DNA from: Bacillus chungangensis
GTDB taxonomy: Bacteria > Bacillota > Bacilli > Bacillales > Bacillaceae_C
Assembly: GCF_030812995.1 (NCBI RefSeq)
Contig: NZ_JAUSTT010000005.1
Span: 62,001-126,000 of the forward strand
Length of the DNA stretch: 64,000 nucleotides
Direction: 5' to 3'
This document shows, piece by piece, positions 29,080-37,880 of this stretch. The notes under the pieces are model-generated. The model was not told where the DNA came from and did not search any database. It saw only the letters and a list, made by a program, of their open reading frames with translations. The number at the start of each line of letters is the position of its first letter. Position 1 is the stretch's first letter. The translations under genes and the position numbers were made by a program.

Positions 29080-29363
29080 TGGTGACCATTGTACTGTATG
29101 AATTAGTAAAAGAGTCAAAGGAAAGCAATCAGGCATTGGAAACGATTATTAATTTGTTTGAACCAAAACTAAGAAAAACTTTAACACTTACTAGCTATAA
29201 CGAACGAGATGATTTAGCCCAAGAATTAAAATATCATCTCATCAAGGCCATCAAAGGTTACGATGTGGACGCAACTCCCGGTTTTTGGGAACTAAAAGCA
29301 AAATTAGAAAAACAAAAGATAAAGGAGCAAAGTGATGGATCGATCGACAACCAATTCTCATGA
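29079..29363 (+). CDS. rsoA: RsoA-like sigma region-2 cofactor
   Basis: A 94-residue helical protein. The segment ETIINLFEPKLRKTL and then YNERDDLAQELKYHLIKAIK resembles sigma region 1.2/2 (core-binding and -10 recognition) helices, as in RsoA or the HTH_16-type proteins. The start is GTG and its G is the last base of the yvrJ stop codon; GGAAGGAATGAATA precedes it. With the region-4 gene upstream it would complete one sigma factor. The last 20 residues are hydrophilic. Confidence 0.65.
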   Translation: MVTIVLYELVKESKESNQALETIINLFEPKLRKTLTLTSYNERDDLAQELKYHLIKAIKGYDVDATPGFWELKAKLEKQKIKEQSDGSIDNQFS

Positions 29364-29387
29364 TATAGCAAGGATGAAATAAAGAAA

Positions 29388-29434
29388 GGCTGACCTTCTA
29401 TTTATATGATAACTTATAGGTTAGCTTTTCTTTT
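29388..29434 (+). terminator. Terminator of the sigO-yvrJ-rsoA operon
   Basis: GGCTGACCT (29388-29396) pairs with AGGTTAGCT (29418-29426) through one G-U pair and a near-complementary extension, followed by TTTTCTTTT. Confidence 0.7.
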
Positions 29435-29803
29435 GCAGTATAATCAATAAAGTTCGGTGTACTGCTTCAAGCAAGGCTCTTAAATTTCTTCAATATACCC
29501 TACACTTTAAAGTAATCTCAAAGTTTGAAAAGCGCATTTTTGCTGATTAATAACAACTTGTGATTTACTCTTACCAACTCACGAAGGCTCGTGGCAATAT
29601 GGCACAAGTGCCCTCTCCTATCTTAGCGTTAAAATTTTCAACACATAGCATTTTTTAGAATATATGACTGAGATGATCTCGTTGCATTTTCTAATTAAAT
29701 ACTTCTATGTGAAAAACCCACATCGTTTCCACCCTCACACTTTTAATCTATCATTCAAAGATGATGATCTTTCTTATTTCGTAACTTAGTTACACCTTTA
29801 TTG
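29435..29803. other. Intergenic stretch without a gene
   Basis: About 370 bases between convergent operons. It holds a small palindrome GGCAC-AA-GTGCC near 29598 and nothing else I can name. Confidence 0.35.
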
Positions 29804-29836
29804 CCATTAGTGGGAGCTGCTTCATCCCACTAATGG
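29804..29836. repeat. Solitary hairpin resembling the first hairpin of the repeat family
   Basis: CCATTAGTGGGA (29804-29815) and TCCCACTAATGG (29825-29836) are perfect complements with a nine-base loop. The arms match the CATCAGTGGGGG / CCCCCACTGATG hairpin of the three-hairpin repeat, with changes in both arms that keep pairing. No U-run follows, so it is not a standard terminator of the ligase gene that ends at 29856. Confidence 0.55.
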
Positions 29837-29855
29837 AAATATTCGCCTCCTCTGT

Positions 29856-31529
29856 TCAGCGCGTTTCTGGTTCTCTTTCCCGTTCTGCTGCTTGCATTTT
29901 TCTCCATAAGATTTTTCCACTGCTCGTTGTCGGGAACGTGTCGCGAAATTCAATGATTCTTGGATATTTGTAAGCTGCCATTTGCTGTTTCGACCATTCA
30001 ATGATTTCTGTTTCAGATATTTTTCCTATATATGGATCATTCAAGATGATAAATGCTTTCACCGTTTCTCCTCTTCTCGAATCAGGAACACCGACGACAC
30101 AGGCCTGTTGAACAGCTGGATGCTTATATAGATGAGATTCTACTTCAGTTGGCCAAACTTTATAGCCTGAAGCATTGATCATCCGTTTCACGCGATCGAC
30201 GATAAAAAAATATCCTTCTTCATCCATTTTGGCAATATCACCCGTTCTAAAAAATGTTCGATCCCCTAGTTTCATAAAAGACTGTCTATTGTCGTCATCT
30301 CGGTTGTAGTAGCCTTTAAACAATTGCGGCCCGTTCACAATCAACTCTCCTTCCTGGCCTGCACCGAGTTCTTCGCTAGTGATTGGATCAATGATGCGTG
30401 CGTCGACATCAAAAGCAGGGATTCCAAGACATTGAAGCTTTGGACGATCAGGCGGATTAAAGTGCGTATGCGACATTGACTCTGATAAACCATAGCCTTC
30501 TACAAAATGCAGACCCGTTAGTTGGTACAGCTTCTCCCCGACAGCTGCCGGAAGCGGCGCACCTCCGCCTGCAATCGCTTGAAGGGAAGAAATATCATAT
30601 GTTTCCAAACGAGGATTAGAGAGAAAATCGATCAGCATCGTACTAATGTTTATCCAATGTGTGCAGCGCAAAGATTCTATCAACCTTCCAGCGTCATCGC
30701 GATTCCATCTTGTCATCATCACAATCGCGCCGCCTGCGTAAATAGGTGTATGCATACTATGAAGCATGCCAGTTACATGGAAAAGTGGCAGCGTTGCCAG
30801 CGAAACAGTATCAGAAGTGATGTTCATCCAATGATATGCACCAACTGTGTTTGCCTGCACTGTCGCATTTGTATGTACGCATCCTTTCGGCAAACCTGTT
30901 GTCCCTGATGTATAAGGAAGGACTGCGATATCATCTTTATGTCCCTCATAAACGGAAGGCATATGACCTAAGGCAAGGGCATCCGTCCACAAAATTGCCT
31001 CTGGAAATGAGTGGCGAGGAGAACTTACTTCTTTTGGAAGTTTATTCTCTTCCTGTTCTACTAGCGCATAATCGGAATAGGCGGCAACAATTATTTGTTC
31101 TAGTGTTGTACTATGCCGAAGCGGTGCAACGCGATCATACAGCTCCTGGCCAACGATTGCATGCTTTATTTGACAATCATTTATATAAAAAGCCAATTCA
31201 TCTGTTGTATTCATTGGATTAATCGGAACAACGACAGCACGAATACGGAGAAGTGCAAAATAACTAATGATAAATTGCGGTGCATTTTGCATAAATAATA
31301 ATACTTTTTGTCCTTTTTGAACGCCTAAAGAATGTTCAAGGTAGCCAGCAAACGCCTCTACTTCATGAAATAGCTGTTCGTATGAATATTGTTTGCCATA
31401 ATAATAAAGCGCGATTTTCGAAGGATACTTTTTTGTTGTCATCGCAAGATTTTCATACAATGTCGTCTCTGGTACTGTCAACGTTTTCGCAATTCGTTTT
31501 GGCCAAAATTGAAAATGAGCTTTGTTCAT
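29856..31529 (-). CDS. Acyl-CoA ligase (AMP-forming)
   Basis: A 557-residue AMP-binding enzyme that activates a carboxylic acid to its CoA thioester. Motifs: YTSGTTGLPKGC (P-loop, A3), EGYGLSES (A5), RTGDIAKMDEEGYFFIVDR (A7/A8 hinge) and the catalytic lysine in TTSGKILWRK (A10). It resembles long-chain fatty acid ligases of Bacillus, but chain length cannot be read. It is the last gene of the minus-strand catabolic operon, 40 bases after the quinone oxidoreductase. In an Lva-like scheme it would be the LvaE-type activating step. Confidence 0.88.
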   Translation of the reverse strand: MNKAHFQFWPKRIAKTLTVPETTLYENLAMTTKKYPSKIALYYYGKQYSYEQLFHEVEAFAGYLEHSLGVQKGQKVLLFMQNAPQFIISYFALLRIRAVVVPINPMNTTDELAFYINDCQIKHAIVGQELYDRVAPLRHSTTLEQIIVAAYSDYALVEQEENKLPKEVSSPRHSFPEAILWTDALALGHMPSVYEGHKDDIAVLPYTSGTTGLPKGCVHTNATVQANTVGAYHWMNITSDTVSLATLPLFHVTGMLHSMHTPIYAGGAIVMMTRWNRDDAGRLIESLRCTHWINISTMLIDFLSNPRLETYDISSLQAIAGGGAPLPAAVGEKLYQLTGLHFVEGYGLSESMSHTHFNPPDRPKLQCLGIPAFDVDARIIDPITSEELGAGQEGELIVNGPQLFKGYYNRDDDNRQSFMKLGDRTFFRTGDIAKMDEEGYFFIVDRVKRMINASGYKVWPTEVESHLYKHPAVQQACVVGVPDSRRGETVKAFIILNDPYIGKISETEIIEWSKQQMAAYKYPRIIEFRDTFPTTSSGKILWRKMQAAEREREPETR

Positions 31530-31569
31530 CGCTTTTCACCTCTTATTTTTTTCCTTTTATGGTCCAGTA

Positions 31570-32547
31570 TTAAGGTACTAGAATCAGTTTTCCTTTTGTT
31601 TTTCTGCCTTGCAGCATTTTATGAACTTGTGCTGCTTCAGACAACGGGTGAACACCGCCAACTGTTAATTCTAACGTGCCATTTTTCATGCAAGCGACTA
31701 GTTCTTGCAAACTGCTCTGGAATTCTTTTTGCTTTTTCATCATTTGCGGCAAAAAAAAGCCAATAACTGATTGATTGTAGCGCATTAATGATGATGGATA
31801 AAAAGGTACTTGCTCCCCACTCGCGACACCATAAATGATTAATCTTCCAAACGGAGCCAAACATGCAGCAGTTTTTTGAAACACATCGCCCCCTGCCATT
31901 TCCAGTGCGACATCAACCCCTTTTCCATCTGTCAACTCACGAACACGTTCTTCCCATCCATCTTCTGTGTAGTTAATAAGATGATCAGCCCCGAGCTTCT
32001 CAGCAAATGCTAATTTTTCAGCCGTACTAGCTGTGGCTATCACTTTCCCTGCCCCAAAACGTTTCGCAAGCTGAACTGCGATCGAGCCAACTCCCCCTGC
32101 TGCTGCGTGAACAAGCACACACTCTCCGTCCTCAAGCCTTCCCATCGTTTTTAAAATATGGTAAGCAGTTAAGCCTTGGAGCGGAAGGGCAGCTGCTTTG
32201 TTAAAATCAACATCATCGGGAATCGGAATAAGTGCCGCTTCAGGAGCTAAAGCATACTCTGCATAACCGCCTGATTCGATTAATGCTGCAACGCGCATGC
32301 CTTTCTCGATGTTCTTTACATCTTTTCCCGTTTCTATTACGATTCCTGCTACTTCTGAACCAGGGATAAAAGGAAGAACAGTTGGAACAACATATTTCCC
32401 TTCACGGCGTGCCGTATCCGCATAATTAACGCCGATCGCTCTTATATCAATAAGCACCTCATGAGCTTTTGGTATTGGTTTTTCTTTATCCACTAATGTC
32501 AGCACCTCAGGGCCGCCATATTGTGTAAATTGTATTGCTTTCATCAT
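31570..32547 (-). CDS. Quinone oxidoreductase-like medium-chain dehydrogenase
   Basis: A 325-residue NADPH-dependent MDR of the Qor/zeta-crystallin group: YGGPEVL at the start, GVNYADTARREGKY, the nucleotide loop AAAGGVGSIAVQLAK and a C-terminal GKLILVP. The cysteine and histidine ligands of catalytic zinc are missing, so it reduces quinones or enones rather than alcohols. The start has two adjacent ATG codons with only a weak GCGGGTG upstream. It lies in the catabolic operon but is separated from the ComB-like gene by repeat copy C. It may reduce an enoyl intermediate. Confidence 0.85.
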   Translation of the reverse strand: MMKAIQFTQYGGPEVLTLVDKEKPIPKAHEVLIDIRAIGVNYADTARREGKYVVPTVLPFIPGSEVAGIVIETGKDVKNIEKGMRVAALIESGGYAEYALAPEAALIPIPDDVDFNKAAALPLQGLTAYHILKTMGRLEDGECVLVHAAAGGVGSIAVQLAKRFGAGKVIATASTAEKLAFAEKLGADHLINYTEDGWEERVRELTDGKGVDVALEMAGGDVFQKTAACLAPFGRLIIYGVASGEQVPFYPSSLMRYNQSVIGFFLPQMMKKQKEFQSSLQELVACMKNGTLELTVGGVHPLSEAAQVHKMLQGRKTKGKLILVP

Positions 32548-32631
32548 CTATACACCCGCTTTCAAAAATTTTTTACTTGCTATGCAAAAAGAACGAAGGC
32601 TGGCTGCTGCGAGTCGACATCAAGTTAGGCA

Positions 32632-32855
32632 ATAAAGTGATACTTCCATCAGTGGGGTAAGTAGAAACTAAGGTCGCAGGCGTCCTCGAAAAGGAAACCG
32701 CTTTTCTTCGTGCGATGTTGATTAAGTAAGCTTTTCCTTTCCTGTCAGCCCAAACCATCGATACATTTGACTTTCAGTCATCCCCCACCTAGACTTCTGA
32801 TTCCTCTTACTCCCTGAAGTGGGGGGCTTGACTCGCCAGTTAGATGTGGGATAAA
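32632..32855 (+). repeat. Three-hairpin repeat, copy C
   Basis: ATAAAGTGATACTTCCATC to GTTAGATGTGGGATAAA, with the middle ATCGCA-like arm altered (GGTCGCAGG / TGCGATG) and the final CCCCCACCT / AAGTGGGGGG hairpin intact. A further degraded start (ATAAAATGATACATCCATC, first hairpin lost) follows in tandem to about 32890. It sits inside the catabolic operon, against its direction. Confidence 0.8.
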
Positions 32856-32915
32856 ATGATACATCCATCAATAGAGGCTTTTTCTTCGTCCATCTACTTC
32901 CTACCTCTCATCTCC

Positions 32916-33653
32916 CTACCCTTGAACAGTCTTTATTATCATGTTTCCGTCACATACATAAGGAACAATCGGCATGATGCCAAGACGTGATATAAAAGCG
33001 ATTTCTTCTTCCAAGCCGTTCTGGATAAGCATTTCTCCGACTTTTGACGCTTTTAAGATGGCTGTAGGCGCTTCTGAATTTTTGAAAAACAACAAAGCTG
33101 CGTTTGCAGCATCCGTCAATTCCCAATGACCAGAAGAAGCGCTTACAAGCTGATCAATAAAATAACCTGCTCCATAAAAATCCTCCAGACAAAATTGATG
33201 TTGGGAACCTGCACAAACGACGATGATTGTCTCTTTTTGATGGGCGAAGGCGATGTGCTTAGCAATTGCAGAGCCATTTAGCAGCGAAGCGATATACACC
33301 TGTTTAGCACTTGCTGCTTTTCGTATGGCCACCGTCCCATTTGTTGTCGATAGCACGACTGTTTTTCCGTTGATTAATTTTTCTAATTGCCGTGGAGTTG
33401 GATCAAGGAAGCCTTCCATTGTTTTGCCCTTATACTCTCCAACAAGACAGAAGCTTCCTTTTTTAAGGTGTTTTATCTCTTCTAAAGCCTCTTCCTTGTG
33501 ACGAACAGCAATGATTTTTTTAGCTCCCCCGTATAAACAAGCTGTTATTGTGGAAGTCGCCAGTAAAATATCCAAAATAACAGCTACTTTATTTTCCTTC
33601 ATTTTTACTGCATCGATTTCTTCTTTTTTAAACAATAGATGAATGGTAGGCAT
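32916..33653 (-). CDS. ComB/2-phosphosulfolactate phosphatase family protein
   Basis: A 245-residue protein of the ComB fold (magnesium-dependent phosphatase; the archaeal member acts on 2-phosphosulfolactate). Family segments: AVILDILLATSTITACLYGGAKK, here with LLATST in place of the usual LRATST, GEYKGKTMEGF, NGKTVVLSTTNGT and IASLLNGSAIA. It lies 23 bases after the kinase gene. Coenzyme M is not made in Bacillaceae, so the substrate is something else. Its place next to a kinase in an acid-catabolic operon suggests a role on a phosphorylated side product. The change of the conserved Arg to Leu deserves attention. Confidence 0.75.
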   Translation of the reverse strand: MPTIHLLFKKEEIDAVKMKENKVAVILDILLATSTITACLYGGAKKIIAVRHKEEALEEIKHLKKGSFCLVGEYKGKTMEGFLDPTPRQLEKLINGKTVVLSTTNGTVAIRKAASAKQVYIASLLNGSAIAKHIAFAHQKETIIVVCAGSQHQFCLEDFYGAGYFIDQLVSASSGHWELTDAANAALLFFKNSEAPTAILKASKVGEMLIQNGLEEEIAFISRLGIMPIVPYVCDGNMIIKTVQG

Positions 33654-33676
33654 CGTTTCACACTCCGATTTTGCCT

Positions 33677-34744
33677 TTATCGTTTGTTTGCTGTTAACAG
33701 TGCGTATTGAATCAATGTCTTTACAAATTGGTTAAAGTGAGCAAATCGTGGATCGCGAGTCTGGCCTTTTTGATAGCGATAATATATTTGCTGACAAATA
33801 ACAGCTAGCTTAAAATAAGCAAATGTTAAATAGAAATGGATATTCGAGACATCACGGCCGCTTTTCTTTGCATAGCGCTCAATAAAAGCCTCTCTTGTGA
33901 AAAATCCATCTAATATCGTAACGGGCGGTTTCCCAAGCCCATTTTTTAATAGCTCAGGGTCGTCGGCTTCAATCCAATAGCTCATTGCAGCTCCCAAGTC
34001 AGCCAAAGGGTCGCCAACAGTCGTCATTTCCCAATCAAACAAGCCTGTTACTTTAGAAAAATCCTTTGAAAACATCATATTATTTAACTTATAATCGTAA
34101 TGAATAATAGTCGGTTCCGGGGACTGTGGCAGATGGCGCTCCAGCCACTTTGTCAATTCGCCAACCTCTTTCACTTCATCCGTTTTTGCACGTTCATAAC
34201 GGCCAATCCAGCCGCTTACCTGCCTCTCTAAAAACCCATCAGGCTTGCTTAGCTTTGTTAACCGCGTTTCTTTGTAGTGAATGTCATGGAGCGCGGCCAA
34301 TGTATCTACCATTAATTCGGAAAGATGGCGGCCAAGCTCACTCGTATACGTAACACTTTTTGGGAAAGCATCATCGACGACAATCCCTTTTTTTCTTTCC
34401 ATCAAAAAAAATGGACTCCCGACAATGCTTTCATCGCTGGAAAAAACATACGGCTTTGGTGCTGCTGGAAAAACCGGATGCAAACTCGATAAAATCTCGT
34501 ACTCTCTTTGCATATCATGTGCTTTCGGAGCGACTGGGCCTAAAGGGGGCCTGCGTAATACTGCCTCCCACTCCCCTATTCGCAACAAATAGGTTAAATT
34601 CGAATGTCCAGCACCAAATTGCTCTATTTCCAGATTTCCATTTGGCACTTCAACTAATTCTTTATGTAAAAACTGCTCTAATGCCGCATTATTTAATTCC
34701 TCTCCCTTTCGTACTTTGATTGTGTCTTTTTCTATTTGTATCAT
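33677..34744 (-). CDS. APH-family kinase, ACAD10/11- and LvaA-like
   Basis: A 355-residue aminoglycoside-phosphotransferase-fold kinase. Catalytic loop HYDYKLNNMMF (Asp and Asn), metal-binding DWEMTTVGDPLADLG and the N-terminal FGAGHSNLTYLLRIG nucleotide loop with VLRRPPLG are seen. This subgroup matches the kinase part of ACAD10/ACAD11 and bacterial LvaA, which phosphorylate the 4-hydroxyl of 4-hydroxyacyl-CoA. The ATG is preceded by a run containing GGGGAAGGAG. It lies between the TetR gene and the ComB-like gene in one operon. No resistance gene context is present, so antibiotic modification is unlikely. Confidence 0.82.
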   Translation of the reverse strand: MIQIEKDTIKVRKGEELNNAALEQFLHKELVEVPNGNLEIEQFGAGHSNLTYLLRIGEWEAVLRRPPLGPVAPKAHDMQREYEILSSLHPVFPAAPKPYVFSSDESIVGSPFFLMERKKGIVVDDAFPKSVTYTSELGRHLSELMVDTLAALHDIHYKETRLTKLSKPDGFLERQVSGWIGRYERAKTDEVKEVGELTKWLERHLPQSPEPTIIHYDYKLNNMMFSKDFSKVTGLFDWEMTTVGDPLADLGAAMSYWIEADDPELLKNGLGKPPVTILDGFFTREAFIERYAKKSGRDVSNIHFYLTFAYFKLAVICQQIYYRYQKGQTRDPRFAHFNQFVKTLIQYALLTANKR

Positions 34745-34861
34745 TTTCTTGTATGCTCCTTCCCCTTTCCTCCAAACTTTTGAGTCATGATTCTTTTTTA
34801 TGAAACAATTATTCTCTTACACATTTTGGAACGATTCCATCATGATAATTTGACGAAAACG

Positions 34862-35455
34862 TCAGTTCATTACAGTGGAGTTGTGGATGGAGTCGGCTGC
34901 GATCCCATTTAAAATCATATTTACAAAAATGGTGGATAATGCATCTTCTGAAATTTTTCCATTTGGATCGTACCACTGATAGCTCCAATTTGTTACACCT
35001 AAAATGCCGAATGCAATCATATCAGCTTGCAGTTCTTTAGAAAATTCTCCATTGCTGACTCCATCTCTAATTAGTTTTTCGATATTACAACGAAATGCGT
35101 CTCGTTTTTGTTTTATTTTTTCTGCATTTGCATCTGACAAGTGCTTCATTTCACGAAAAAAAACGCGGGCGCTTGCACCTTTGTCGCGAATATCAAAGAT
35201 TAAGAGACGAATCATTCTTCTCAGCTTCTCTTTATATGTCGATGTGTCATCTGCTATGATGGTTCTTTGTCTTTGTAAAAGATCAGCAATATAATGAAAG
35301 TGAATCTCCATCAATAATTGTTCCTTACTAGAAAAATAATAATAAAATGTTCCTTTTGTGACGTTCAAAGCATCAACAATGTCTTGAATAGAAGTTTGGC
35401 TAAAGCCTTTCTTTTCAAAGAGAAGCACGCTTTGTTCTGTAATTTTTTCTTTCAT
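34862..35455 (-). CDS. TetR/AcrR-family regulator
   Basis: A 197-residue repressor. The N-terminal helix-turn-helix reads TSIQDIVDALNVTKGTFYYY, typical of TetR; the C-terminal ligand domain is about 140 residues. A frame from 35473 is rejected: GGAGG lies inside it, four to five bases before the ATG at 35455. It sits within the catabolic operon between the SDR and the kinase genes, with 119- and 117-base gaps. It probably binds the palindrome at 37844-37859 and responds to an acyl-CoA, by analogy with other TetR regulators of acyl-CoA operons. Confidence 0.85.
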   Translation of the reverse strand: MKEKITEQSVLLFEKKGFSQTSIQDIVDALNVTKGTFYYYFSSKEQLLMEIHFHYIADLLQRQRTIIADDTSTYKEKLRRMIRLLIFDIRDKGASARVFFREMKHLSDANAEKIKQKRDAFRCNIEKLIRDGVSNGEFSKELQADMIAFGILGVTNWSYQWYDPNGKISEDALSTIFVNMILNGIAADSIHNSTVMN

Positions 35456-35574
35456 GGCGCCTCCATTTTTCATTTATTTCGATAATGCAGCATTTGGCTG
35501 ATCAATTGCAAGGTTGGCTCGTAAATAGTTATCATTGACTTATAATTCGCCAATTTCGGATGATAAGACTCCTT

Positions 35575-36348
35575 TTATCGTGCGTGTGCTCCGCCATCCA
35601 CTGTTAATATATCTCCTGTCACATAATCAGATGCATTTGAAGCAAGAAATAAGGCTGCACCTTTCAAATCTGAATGATTGCCTAATCGCTGCAACGGCGT
35701 TCCTTCGAGAATTTTTTCTTTCCCGATTTCAATTAATACGTTCGACATCTTCGTTGGGAAAAACCCCGGTGCAATCGCGTTGACATGAATGTTGTACTGT
35801 CCCCATTTAACAGCGAGATCCTTCGTAAAGGTGATGATTGCGCCTTTGCTTGTATTGTAGCCTATCGTGTCCATCACACTTGGATCAGTTCCGCCAAATC
35901 CCGCAATAGAAGCAATGTTAATGATTTTTCCATACTTTTGTTTGATCATCACCTTGCCAACTTCCTGGCTCATTAGAAAAGTACCTGTCACATTTACGTC
36001 CATCACTTTCTGCCATGCTGCTAACGACATCTCTACTACAGGCGCTGCCCATGACGCTCCACTATTATTGACCAAGATATCTATCCTGCCAAAATGCTTC
36101 ACTGTTTCTGCAACAACATTCTTAACCTCTTCCTGTTTCGTGACATCGCAGGCAATCGCTAAAGCACCTGCACCTTTTTCCTTTAAACGTTTACTCGCCT
36201 CTTGGCAAGCTTCCAATTTTCTTGAGCAAAGCACGACATTTGCCCCTGCTTCTGCAAAACCTTCAGCAATTTGAGCACCGAGTCCTCTCCCACCTCCCGT
36301 TACGATAGCTGTCTTCCCATCAAGCTTGAATAAATCAAGTACATGCAT
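35575..36348 (-). CDS. Short-chain dehydrogenase/reductase
   Basis: A 257-residue NAD(P)-dependent oxidoreductase. Cofactor motif TGGGRGLG, NNSGA, IASIAG with the catalytic Ser, and YNTSKGA with catalytic Tyr and Lys are complete. It lies 19 bases after the acyl-CoA dehydrogenase gene. In an Lva-like pathway it would fill the LvaD role, interconverting 4-keto- and 4-hydroxyacyl-CoA; other hydroxyacyl-CoA substrates are equally allowed by the sequence. Confidence 0.87.
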   Translation of the reverse strand: MHVLDLFKLDGKTAIVTGGGRGLGAQIAEGFAEAGANVVLCSRKLEACQEASKRLKEKGAGALAIACDVTKQEEVKNVVAETVKHFGRIDILVNNSGASWAAPVVEMSLAAWQKVMDVNVTGTFLMSQEVGKVMIKQKYGKIINIASIAGFGGTDPSVMDTIGYNTSKGAIITFTKDLAVKWGQYNIHVNAIAPGFFPTKMSNVLIEIGKEKILEGTPLQRLGNHSDLKGAALFLASNASDYVTGDILTVDGGAHAR

Positions 36349-36367
36349 CTTGTCACTTCCCTTTCAT

Positions 36368-37579
36368 TCATGAAGAATATTTTCTTAATTCTAGTTTTGC
36401 GACTTGAGCTCGGTGCACCTCATCAGGACCATCAGCAAGCCGCAGCGTTCGTGCATTAGCCCATTGTGAAGCCAACGTAAAATCATCGCTTACGCCAGCA
36501 CCGCCAAACGCTTGAATAGCACGATCAATCACTTTTAAGGCCATGTTTGGTGCAACGACCTTAATCATTGCTATTTCTGCTTTCGCTTCTTTATTCCCGA
36601 CTGTATCCATCATATAAGCAGCCTTTAATGTTAACAAACGAGCCTGTTCAATTTCGATGCGTGATTGTGCAATCCATTCTTGCACGACTCCTTGCTCTGC
36701 CAACTTTTTACCAAAAGTTGTGCGTTCTTGAACACGTTTACATAAATCTTCCAGCGCTCGTTCAGCTGCGCCAATCAGTCTCATACAATGATGGATGCGG
36801 CCAGGTCCAAGTCTTCCTTGTGCGATTGCAAAGCCTTTTCCTTCTCCCCAAATGATATGAGACGCAGGCACTCTAACATTGTCATATGTAATCTCGGCAT
36901 GGCCATGAGGTGCATGATCGTAGCCAAAAACAGTTTGCATTCTTTCGATTTTCACTCCTGGTGTATCAAGCGGCACAAGAATCATCGATTGCTGTTCATG
37001 TCTCGGTGCTTCTGGATTGGTTTTTCCCATTACGATAGCAATATTACAGCGAGGATCGCCAGCACCAGATGACCACCATTTCCTCCCATTTATCACGTAT
37101 TCGTCGCCATCTTTTACAATGCTCGCTTGAATATTTGTCGCATCACTTGAGGCAACATCGGGTTCTGTCATTGAAAAGCACGAACGTATGTCACCAGCTA
37201 ACAGCGGCTTCAGCCATTTTTCCTTCTGCATGTTTGTTCCATATCTAACAAGGACCTCCATGTTTCCTGTATCAGGAGCATTGCAATTAAACACTTCAGA
37301 AGCAATGAGAGAACGCCCCATTATTTCACACAATGGCGCATACTCTAGATTCGTCAGTCCCGCACCATATTCACTGTCTGGCAAAAATAAATTCCACAGT
37401 TCTTGTGCTTTCGCTTTCCTTTTCAACTCTTCCATGATTGGCGGCACTGCCGACCATCGCGTTTCTTGCTCTTTTAATTGCTTTTCAAACAAGGCTTCAT
37501 TCGGATAAACATTTTCTTCCATAAATTGTGTTAGCTTTTGCTGTAGTGCAGCTACTTTACTAGAAAATGAAAAATTCAT
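36368..37579 (-). CDS. Acyl-CoA dehydrogenase, ACAD10/11-like
   Basis: A 403-residue FAD enzyme. Signature segments are [29 protein letters not shown], and [10 protein letters not shown]. In the C-terminus the usual catalytic Glu block (YEGT) is replaced by [12 protein letters not shown], the pattern of the ACAD10/11 group, where the residue is Asp. LvaC of levulinate catabolism acts on a 4-phosphoacyl-CoA with loss of phosphate. It is the first gene of the operon, 302 bases downstream of a strong promoter. Confidence 0.88.
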   Translation of the reverse strand: MNFSFSSKVAALQQKLTQFMEENVYPNEALFEKQLKEQETRWSAVPPIMEELKRKAKAQELWNLFLPDSEYGAGLTNLEYAPLCEIMGRSLIASEVFNCNAPDTGNMEVLVRYGTNMQKEKWLKPLLAGDIRSCFSMTEPDVASSDATNIQASIVKDGDEYVINGRKWWSSGAGDPRCNIAIVMGKTNPEAPRHEQQSMILVPLDTPGVKIERMQTVFGYDHAPHGHAEITYDNVRVPASHIIWGEGKGFAIAQGRLGPGRIHHCMRLIGAAERALEDLCKRVQERTTFGKKLAEQGVVQEWIAQSRIEIEQARLLTLKAAYMMDTVGNKEAKAEIAMIKVVAPNMALKVIDRAIQAFGGAGVSDDFTLASQWANARTLRLADGPDEVHRAQVAKLELRKYSS

Positions 37580-37679
37580 TTTTCAACTCTCCCTTGCTTT
37601 TCCCTTATAAGTCATACTATTAGGAAGCCGTAAAACGGCCTCCCTTGAAGAACTTCAATTAAACACGACGTCCAGTAGA

Positions 37680-37835
37680 TCCGAACAATGGCTTAGATCG
37701 CACCGTCCCCAAACAAGAAATGATAATTTAAAAAACTTTCCTTTTCCAGTAAGTTCGAACCATTCGGACATTTAACTTTCTGGTATTCTAAAACACTAAA
37801 TGATTCTGATTCCAACTCTTGAGTTTGCCGTATAT
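37680..37835 (+). repeat. Degenerate copy D of the three-hairpin repeat
   Basis: Scattered blocks survive in order: GGCTTAGATCGCA, CTTTCC, AACCATTCGGACATTTAACTTTC and TGATTC. The hairpins are largely lost. It lies in the long leader between the operon promoter (37881-37909) and the acyl-CoA dehydrogenase start. A separate small hairpin (GGAAGCCGT / ACGGCCTCC, 37622-37641) sits nearer the gene. Confidence 0.5.
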
Positions 37836-37843
37836 GGCAAAAA

Positions 37844-37859
37844 TACTAACTGGTTGGTA
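37844..37859 (-). promoter_or_regulatory. Likely TetR-family operator
   Basis: TACTAACTGGTTGGTA is a 16-base near-perfect palindrome, similar in form to operators of acyl-CoA-responsive TetR proteins. It lies about 22 bases downstream of the -10 box of the operon promoter, a roadblock position. Confidence 0.6.
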
Positions 37860-37880
37860 TGTTCAGAATAATTAGTTATT

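Noticed and set aside
30522-31298. Plus-strand frames opposite the acyl-CoA ligase
   Set aside because: Antisense shadows of a gene with complete AMP-binding motifs; no ribosome binding sites and no recognisable products.
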